Part shown: positions 1-4,028 of the stretch, in pieces | Numbering within the stretch: the first letter of the stretch is position 1 | Layout of the letters: every line of letters starts with the position of its first letter | DNA from: Oscillospiraceae bacterium | Lineage (GTDB): Bacteria; Bacillota_A; Clostridia; Oscillospirales; Ruminococcaceae | Assembly (NCBI GenBank): GCA_017848205.1 | Contig: JAGDDO010000111.1 | Location: 1-5,381, forward strand | Direction of reading: 5' to 3' | Length of the DNA stretch: 5,381 nt | The notes under the pieces: model-generated | What the model was told of the DNA's origin: nothing | The model's database searches: none | Seen by the model: the letters and a program-made list of their open reading frames with translations, nothing else | Position numbers and translations under genes: made by a program

Positions 1-815
1 CTGAATTCTACAGTGTGCTTTGTCTGGTTATTTTCACCAGTTGTACCTGTGCGGATAACGAAACCGCCGTGCGGGATTCCGCTGTGGTTCTTTATAAGTT
101 CTTCTTCAGTGATGAAGTGAACAGTTGTATCGTAGTCTGAGAAGTAGTTAGGCATTGTCTTGATGTCCTTTTCGATCTGTGCAAGATCTGCACCTTCTTC
201 AGGAACAACAAAGCATTCTCTTGTGTGCTTTTCGCGTGTTGTAAGTTCCGGGTTTTCACCGTTTCTTACTCTTTCAAGAGCGCTTTCTACAGGAATTGTA
301 TACTGCTTGCCGTTCTTAACGCCCTTTACGCGTCTTATAGCATCTGAATGACCCTGGCTTACGCCCTTGCCCCAGAATGTGTAATCCTTACCTTCAGGAA
401 GAACAGCATTGCCGTACATTCTGATAAGTGAGAAAAGGCCCGGATCCCAGCCGATTGAGATAATGCCTACCTTGCCTGCTTCCTTAGCAGCCTTGTCAAC
501 ATTTGCAAAGTGCTCAGGAATTCTTGCGTGTGTATCAAAGCTGTCAACTACGTTGAAAAGCTTAGCGAATTCAGGAGTCTGTACAGGAAGGTCATTTGCA
601 CTTCCTCCGCAGAGAATGAGAACGTCGATTTCTGAAGCGTGAGCTGCAGCATCGTTTACTGAGTAAACCGGAACGTCCTTTGTCATGATCTTGACTGTGG
701 ATGGATCACGTCTTGTAAAAACTGCCTTGAGGCTTAAGTCATCGTTCTGAGCGATAGCATATTCAACGCCCTTGCCAAGATTGCCATAGCCTAAAATACC
801 AATGCGAATACTCAT
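1..815 (-). CDS. ddh: meso-diaminopimelate dehydrogenase, C-terminus cut by window edge
   Basis: Cytoplasmic NADPH-dependent enzyme that reductively aminates L-tetrahydrodipicolinate to meso-2,6-diaminopimelate in one step, feeding lysine and peptidoglycan synthesis. Reading the minus strand from the ATG at 815 gives 271 residues with no stop. The N-terminus MSIRIGILGYGNLGKG is a Rossmann dinucleotide loop, and FTRRDP (residues 33-38) carries the paired arginines expected to hold the NADP phosphate. Family signatures follow in order: CGGSANDLP (69-77), DSFDTHARIP (91-100), GWDPGLFS (122-129), WGKGVSQGHSDA (148-159), HTREC (197-201) and, near the cut end, NHSGIPHGG. Family members are roughly 300-330 aa, so some 30-55 C-terminal residues lie outside the window. 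The start is supported by AAGGAGT at 823-829, seven bases upstream. It is transcribed divergently from the asparagine synthetase gene, from its own strong promoter. Identification is by motif recognition and is very secure. Confidence 0.96.
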   Translation of the reverse strand, partial: MSIRIGILGYGNLGKGVEYAIAQNDDLSLKAVFTRRDPSTVKIMTKDVPVYSVNDAAAHASEIDVLILCGGSANDLPVQTPEFAKLFNVVDSFDTHARIPEHFANVDKAAKEAGKVGIISIGWDPGLFSLIRMYGNAVLPEGKDYTFWGKGVSQGHSDAIRRVKGVKNGKQYTIPVESALERVRNGENPELTTREKHTRECFVVPEEGADLAQIEKDIKTMPNYFSDYDTTVHFITEEELIKNHSGIPHGGFVIRTGTTGENNQTKHTVEF

Positions 816-890
816 TTTAAAAACTCCTTAGGTTTAATTTGTGGCAATTAATTTCCTACAAAGCAAGTAGATTTTTATACCACACAGTTT

Positions 891-919
891 ATTTTATCAA
901 ATAATCCTTTTTATGTCAA
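891..919 (-). promoter_or_regulatory. sigma-A promoter of ddh
   Basis: On the minus strand a perfect -35 TTGACA (919-914) is followed after 17 bases by TAAAAT (896-891). A TG one base upstream of the -10 makes it an extended -10. Transcription should start near 884, leaving a leader of about 70 nt before the ddh ATG. That is too short to hold a lysine riboswitch, so no such control is visible. Confidence 0.8.
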
Positions 920-970
920 TATAATTTTGAAAAAAATTTTTCGTTTTTTCTGATTTTTTAAAAAATAGAT
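920..970. promoter_or_regulatory. AT-only spacer between divergent -35 boxes
   Basis: The block separating the ddh and asnB -35 hexamers consists almost entirely of A and T runs. It contains GAAAAAAATTTTTC (929-942) and the perfect palindrome ATTTTTTAAAAAAT (953-966). Phased A/T tracts in this position commonly act as UP elements or intrinsic bends serving both promoters. That role is inferred from position and composition only. Confidence 0.45.
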
Positions 971-999
971 TTGAAAACAAATTTTCATTATGATATAAT
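971..999 (+). promoter_or_regulatory. sigma-A promoter driving asnB
   Basis: TTGAAA (971-976), a 17-base spacer and a consensus TATAAT (994-999), with TG at 991-992 giving an extended -10. Transcription should start near 1006, so the asnB mRNA would carry a leader of about 228 nt containing the whole repeat element at 1061-1169. The spacer itself holds GAAAA-CAAA-TTTTC (973-986), a small inverted repeat that could be a repressor site or chance in such AT-rich DNA. Confidence 0.75.
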
Positions 1000-1060
1000 T
1001 ATTAAGTGATGCGTTTTAAGGAAGTACATATTTGTAATCTACACAATAAACGGAACTTAG

Positions 1061-1169
1061 GGAAACGCTGATTTATTCATAAATCAGCGTGGGGGTAAAG
1101 GCGAAGCCCCGCAAAATCCCACCTCCGGAAATCCGGCGAAGCCGGATTTCCGATTTAATCAGTGTTTCC
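1061..1169 (+). repeat. MITE-like hairpin element, copy 1 (109 bp)
   Basis: Non-coding element with imperfect terminal inverted repeats: GGAAACGCTGATT (1061-1073) at the left and AATCAGTGTTTCC (1157-1169) at the right. It is flanked on both sides by TTAG (1057-1060 and 1170-1173), which resembles a 4-bp target duplication. It contains two perfect hairpins. The first pairs ACGCTGATTTA (1065-1075) with 1080-1090 around a TTCA loop. The second pairs CGGAAATCCGGC (1126-1137) with 1141-1152 around a GAA loop. Between them GTGGG (1089-1093) can pair with CCCAC (1118-1122). GGCGAAGCC occurs twice (1100-1108 and 1135-1143). A shorter relative lies inverted at 2849-2922, which argues for a dispersed element and against a riboswitch private to asnB. 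It sits in the asnB 5' leader. Confidence 0.75.
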
Positions 1170-1233
1170 TTAGTATTCCCTGTTTGGCATTTCCTTTACG
1201 TTCATAATAAAGATATACGGCAGGTGCTTTAAA

Positions 1234-2772
1234 ATGAAAGAATTAAAAACATACAGAGGACACATCAGAAACTGGAAAGAACTGTGTTCAGTTCTTGGAA
1301 TAGACACTTCCCTTTCACGTGAAAAAAGAGAAGAAGAGATCATACTCAAAGGTTACGAAAAATGGGGTGACAGCATAGCTGATCACTTATACGGAATGTT
1401 TGCCTTTGCAGTCTGGGATACAGATGCAAAGAAGCTTTTCTGCGTAAGAGACCACTTTGGAACAAAGCCTTTCTACTACTATGAAACAAAGGACGGAGAA
1501 CTTCTTTACGGAACGTTCATACGTGATATAACAGAGAAAAAAGGTTTTGTAAAAGAGATCAACAGAGATATGCTCCAGATCTACATGACTCTTACCTACG
1601 TTGCCGGTGAAGACACATTCTTCAAGGGACTTAAGAAGCTCATGCCTGGCTGTCATCTTACATGGCAGAACGGAAAGATCGATATCGTCCGTTACTGGAA
1701 GCCTGAATTTAAGCCAGATAACTCAAAAAGCCTTGAAGACTGGGCTGACGAGATCCACACAACAGTAAAGCAGATGATCGATGAAGTCAAGACTTCTGAT
1801 GAAACAGCAGAATCATTCCTTTCAGGCGGTGTTGATTCATCTTACGTATTTGCAGTATCCGACGCTGAAATGTCCGACTCATGCGGATATGACGACGAAA
1901 GATTTGATGAGTCATTCCTTGCGAAGAAAACTGCAGACTTGCTCGGCAGAAAGAATTCAAGATGCCTTATCACACCTGAACAGTACTTTGAAGCCGTTCC
2001 TTACGTAATGTATAACATGGAACAGCCTCTCGGCGATGCTTCAGCCATAGTTTTCGCTATTGCATGCAGAGCGACAGCTGAACACACAAAACTCTGCTAC
2101 TCAGGCGAAGGCGCTGACGAATTCTTCGGCGGATACAACATGTACAGAAACGCAGAACGCTACGGCGAAAACCTTAAGACTTTCTACGTAGGCAATACAA
2201 ACATCATGAAGGAAGAGGAAAAGCAGAAGATCCTTAAGCACTACGATCCTTCAGTCCTCCCTATTAATCTTGTTAAGCACATCTATGAGGAAACAGAAGG
2301 TCTTGATCCGCTTTCAAAGATGTCAGACGTGGACATCCAGATCTGGCTCGAAGGCGATATCTATTTAAACGTTGACAAAATGAGCACATGCTGCGGTCTT
2401 GAAATAAGAATGCCGCTTACAGACAGAAGAGTGTTTGATATAGCTTCACGTCTCCCGTCAAAGTTCAAAGTAAATGAAGAACAGAACAAGGTCGCTTTCA
2501 GAACAGCAGCAGCAAAGGTTCTTCCTGATGAGATTGCATTCAGAAAGAAGCTCGGATTTATCGTTCCTATCAGAATATGGCTTGCTGACGATAACTACAA
2601 CAGCGACGTAAGAGCAAAGTTTAACAGCGATTATGCTGCTGAATTCTTTAATGTTGATGAGATCAACGCGATCTTTGAAGATTATAAGAACGGCAACTCA
2701 GACAACTGGAGAAAGGTATGGACTATCTATACATTCCTCGTATGGTATGAAGAATACTTCATCAAAAGATAA
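1234..2772 (+). CDS. asnB: AsnB-family asparagine synthetase lacking the glutaminase active site
   Basis: Members of this family adenylate aspartate, or another carboxylate, with ATP and replace AMP with ammonia to give the amide. Canonical enzymes (about 550-630 aa) obtain the ammonia from glutamine with an N-terminal Cys-2 amidohydrolase domain. This 512-aa protein begins at the equivalent of about residue 70 and keeps only the end of that domain, including the recognisable core YGMFAFAVWD (53-62) and RDHFGTKPFYYY (72-83). The synthetase domain looks intact: pyrophosphate loop SGGVDSS (197-203), FDES near 226, SGEGADEFFGGY (290-301), then a DKMSTCCGLEIRMPLTDRR segment and a KLGF..P...W C-terminal segment. 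The usual NGEIYN is RGHIRN (8-13), so the oxyanion-hole Asn and neighbouring Glu are also lost. The ATG is preceded by AGGTG (1222-1226). The frame is open upstream only to TAG 1171-1173 with no usable start, so no Cys-2 can be recovered. It probably uses free ammonia or a partner's; the true substrate is uncertain. Confidence 0.88.
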   Translation: MKELKTYRGHIRNWKELCSVLGIDTSLSREKREEEIILKGYEKWGDSIADHLYGMFAFAVWDTDAKKLFCVRDHFGTKPFYYYETKDGELLYGTFIRDITEKKGFVKEINRDMLQIYMTLTYVAGEDTFFKGLKKLMPGCHLTWQNGKIDIVRYWKPEFKPDNSKSLEDWADEIHTTVKQMIDEVKTSDETAESFLSGGVDSSYVFAVSDAEMSDSCGYDDERFDESFLAKKTADLLGRKNSRCLITPEQYFEAVPYVMYNMEQPLGDASAIVFAIACRATAEHTKLCYSGEGADEFFGGYNMYRNAERYGENLKTFYVGNTNIMKEEEKQKILKHYDPSVLPINLVKHIYEETEGLDPLSKMSDVDIQIWLEGDIYLNVDKMSTCCGLEIRMPLTDRRVFDIASRLPSKFKVNEEQNKVAFRTAAAKVLPDEIAFRKKLGFIVPIRIWLADDNYNSDVRAKFNSDYAAEFFNVDEINAIFEDYKNGNSDNWRKVWTIYTFLVWYEEYFIKR

Positions 2773-2780
2773 ATAAACCG

Positions 2781-2844
2781 TAAAAAAGAGCATATACGTT
2801 TTTCACCGGAAAAAAGTGAAAACATATATGCTCTTCTGTTTTTA
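2781..2844. terminator. bidirectional Rho-independent terminator between convergent asnB and RES genes
   Basis: A long, almost perfect stem pairs 2787-2806 (starting AGAGCATATA) with 2816-2834 (ending TATGCTCT), with one mismatch and one bulge, around a GGAAAAAA-type loop. On the plus strand the stem is followed by TCTGTTTTT (2835-2843), suiting asnB, whose stop is 15 bases upstream. On the minus strand the same stem is followed by TTTTTT (2787-2782), suiting the RES gene read from the other side. One hairpin can therefore end both transcripts. Confidence 0.85.
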
Positions 2845-2848
2845 CTTT

Positions 2849-2922
2849 GGAAAACACCGATTAAACAGGAAATCCGGCTTCGCCCCGGAACTCACGCTGA
2901 TTTATGAATAATCAGCGTTACC
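2849..2922 (-). repeat. MITE-like hairpin element, copy 2 (74 bp, inverted, internally shorter)
   Basis: Read on the minus strand this matches the element at 1061-1169 at both ends. GGTAACGCTGATT (2922-2910) corresponds to the left end and the complement of GGAAAACACCGATT (2849-2862) to the right end. Hairpin ACGCTGATT (2894-2902) with AATCAGCGT (2910-2918) is retained. The second hairpin is only half present: AGGAAATCCGGCTTCGCC (2867-2884) is kept but its pairing arm and about 35 bp of the middle are gone, leaving a weaker TCCGG/CCGGA stem (2873-2877 with 2885-2889). TTAG follows the right end (2923-2926), but no clear duplicate is seen on the left. It lies 14 bases beyond the RES stop codon, so it is in that gene's 3' untranslated region. 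Confidence 0.7.
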
Positions 2923-2936
2923 TTAGTAATAAAGTA

Positions 2937-3713
2937 TCACAGTTCAAGTATCTCTTCGGCATTGATATCTTTGAATTCGTATTTTACTTTGCTGCAGCGG
3001 AGTACTGTGCTTCGTACAAAACGGCATTTTTCCTCGTCAAAGATCGCTATGTTGTAGCCTCCTATGTGTCTCATCGATGAATATCGGATGCCGGAAATGT
3101 CCTCGTGAGCTATTCTTATATATTCAGAAACGAACTGACTTGGAAGATAATCGATAAGTTCATTTGTTACCGGAAGTGAAAAGCTGCGGAACATATCCTT
3201 CAGAAAGAGCATGCCCTCCGGCGTGTCCTCGTAGCTCGGTATGTTGTCGAGAACGAAATCAGCTACGACAATGTCCTCGGCGACTTCATATTCCGCAATG
3301 CTCACAAACTCATTCTTTATCGGCCTGAGTTCCGCGCATGCCGTGTACTGTTCTGCTGCGGTATAAAGAACAGGAATACCTGCTATATTTACTCTGCCGT
3401 TATGTGTTTTCCTGTACGGAGGCACGCCTGACTGCTTTTCATCGAAACCGCAGTTTATACCGTTCGACTTCCTTATTTCGTCTTCAGTAATTTTTCTTCC
3501 TCTGTACAGTATCGCGCCTTTAGGAATACTGTACGTCAGCTTGTTTTCACTGATGATCTTGTCAAGAAATCTGCAGACATTTTCCTTTTCATCGGAACCG
3601 GTAAATCTGTTATGAAAAACAAGATGATCAGCAAAATTCTTCCATGAAGGAACGTTTATCGTTTTAGGGTCAGATGCATTTAAAGATTTTTTATGTTCTG
3701 TAATGTTTTCCAT
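2937..3713 (-). CDS. solitary RES-domain protein (toxin-like NAD+-consuming fold)
   Basis: RES domains, named for conserved Arg, Glu and Ser, have an ADP-ribosyltransferase-like fold. Characterised toxins such as MbcT degrade NAD+, and ParT modifies a host enzyme. This 258-aa protein shows the family landmarks in order: ILYRGR (68-73), GRVNIAGIPVLYTA (106-119), YTACAELRP (123-131) with the candidate catalytic Glu128, VSIAEYEV (137-144), LPSQFVSEYIR (190-200), then SGIRYSSMRHIGGYNIAIF (207-225) with the candidate Ser212/213. About 60 N-terminal residues precede the domain, a helical-looking segment I do not recognise. No signal peptide or membrane helix is seen. The ATG at 3713 follows GGAGGA (3728-3723) at good spacing; the stop is TGA at 2939-2937. 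RES toxins normally sit directly downstream of an Xre/DUF2384-type antitoxin. None fits in the 315 bp upstream or 164 bp downstream, so this is an orphan toxin, a self-controlled stress or defence protein, or a family with another role. Confidence 0.85.
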   Translation of the reverse strand: MENITEHKKSLNASDPKTINVPSWKNFADHLVFHNRFTGSDEKENVCRFLDKIISENKLTYSIPKGAILYRGRKITEDEIRKSNGINCGFDEKQSGVPPYRKTHNGRVNIAGIPVLYTAAEQYTACAELRPIKNEFVSIAEYEVAEDIVVADFVLDNIPSYEDTPEGMLFLKDMFRSFSLPVTNELIDYLPSQFVSEYIRIAHEDISGIRYSSMRHIGGYNIAIFDEEKCRFVRSTVLRCSKVKYEFKDINAEEILEL

Positions 3714-3763
3714 TGTATATTTTCCTCCGCCATCGGATAAATAAGTTTTGATCTGAGCCGAAA

Positions 3764-3774
3764 ATTCTCAGAAT
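3764..3774. repeat. short palindrome in RES leader
   Basis: ATTCT-C-AGAAT is a perfect 5-bp inverted repeat around one base, about 50 bp upstream of the RES start codon and inside its predicted leader. It may be an operator half-pair or chance; only the sequence symmetry supports it. Confidence 0.3.
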
Positions 3775-3789
3775 GTACAGTGCAATATA

Positions 3790-3804
3790 GATAACACTGT
3801 TATC
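3790..3804. promoter_or_regulatory. operator-like inverted repeat upstream of RES gene
   Basis: GATAACA-C-TGTTATC is a perfect 7-bp inverted repeat around one central base. It lies just downstream of the predicted RES transcription start and about 77 bp before the ATG. The size and symmetry fit a dimeric helix-turn-helix repressor site acting as a roadblock. As no regulator gene is adjacent, the cognate protein would be encoded elsewhere. The role is inferred from symmetry and position. Confidence 0.45.
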
Positions 3805-3836
3805 GGTAATGTTAATATAATTATACGTTTCTTATA

Positions 3837-3865
3837 ATTATAGCATTAAAAAAGCAATATTGCAA
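3837..3865 (-). promoter_or_regulatory. sigma-A promoter of the RES gene
   Basis: On the minus strand TTGCAA (3865-3860) is separated by 17 bases from a consensus TATAAT (3842-3837). Transcription would start near 3830, giving a leader of about 117 nt. A second minus-strand TATAAT at 3825-3820 lacks a good -35 partner. The -35 box overlaps the palindrome GCAATATTGC (3854-3863) and abuts the repeat at 3865-3880, so regulator binding there could control access. Confidence 0.65.
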
Positions 3866-3880
3866 GGCCATATTAGGCCT
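3865..3880. repeat. GC-armed palindrome next to RES -35 box
   Basis: AGGCC and GGCCT face each other across ATATTA. The GC arms stand out in an otherwise AT-rich spacer between the divergent RES and RND promoters, placing this directly upstream of the RES -35 box and about 38 bp before the RND -35 box. It is a possible activator or repressor site; no regulator can be named. Confidence 0.35.
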
Positions 3881-3917
3881 CAATTATACAAAACAGAGAA
3901 TTTTCACTTAATTTTCA

Positions 3918-3946
3918 TTGTTTAAAACCTATAAACGTGGTATAAT
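3918..3946 (+). promoter_or_regulatory. sigma-A promoter of the RND permease gene
   Basis: TTGTTT (3918-3923), a 17-base spacer and consensus TATAAT (3941-3946), with TG at 3938-3939 supplying an extended -10 that compensates for the weak -35. Transcription should begin near 3953, giving a leader of about 76 nt. No terminator-like hairpin is seen in that leader. Confidence 0.7.
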
Positions 3947-4013
3947 TAAGGTGAATGTTTAGCTCATACCATTATCATATTCAGTATCATTTTTTCATGT
4001 CAATCTACTAAAC

Positions 4014-4021
4014 GGAAGGTG
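4014..4021 (+). promoter_or_regulatory. ribosome binding site fixing a UUG start
   Basis: GGAAGGTG ends seven bases before TTG 4029-4031. The frame is closed by TGA at 4020-4022, and the first in-frame ATG (4095-4097) falls inside the first membrane helix, so TTG is the only start giving the expected N-terminus. Confidence 0.75.
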
Positions 4022-4028
4022 AATATTA

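Noticed and set aside
160..642. Plus-strand open frames at 160-351 and 409-642
   Set aside because: They are antisense to ddh, whose minus-strand translation matches its family throughout.
816..890. Lysine riboswitch before ddh
   Set aside because: The predicted leader is only about 70 nt and lacks the multi-helix core such a riboswitch needs.
1184..1210. Second asnB promoter, TTGGCA (1184-1189) with TAATAA (1205-1210)
   Set aside because: The spacing is only 15 bases and the -10 is poor; the site at 971-999 is much better.
1000..1233. T-box or other riboswitch in the asnB leader
   Set aside because: The structured part is a repeat with a relative at 2849-2922 outside any leader, no T-box signature is seen, and no terminator with a U-run precedes the ATG.
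1387..2008. Open frames inside asnB (minus 1387-1656, plus 1781-2008)
   Set aside because: They overlap conserved AsnB coding sequence in other frames and show no recognisable protein or ribosome site.
1234..2772. asnB as a pseudogene missing its 5' end
   Set aside because: It has a plausible ribosome site and ATG, an uninterrupted 512-codon frame and intact synthetase motifs. The residual N-terminal domain has changed at the lost active-site positions as expected of a settled family.
3955..4011. 18-codon leader ORF (MFSSYHYHIQYHFFMSIY) before the RND gene, rich in His and Tyr
   Set aside because: Its ATG sits at the predicted transcription start with no room for a ribosome site, and no attenuator hairpin follows.
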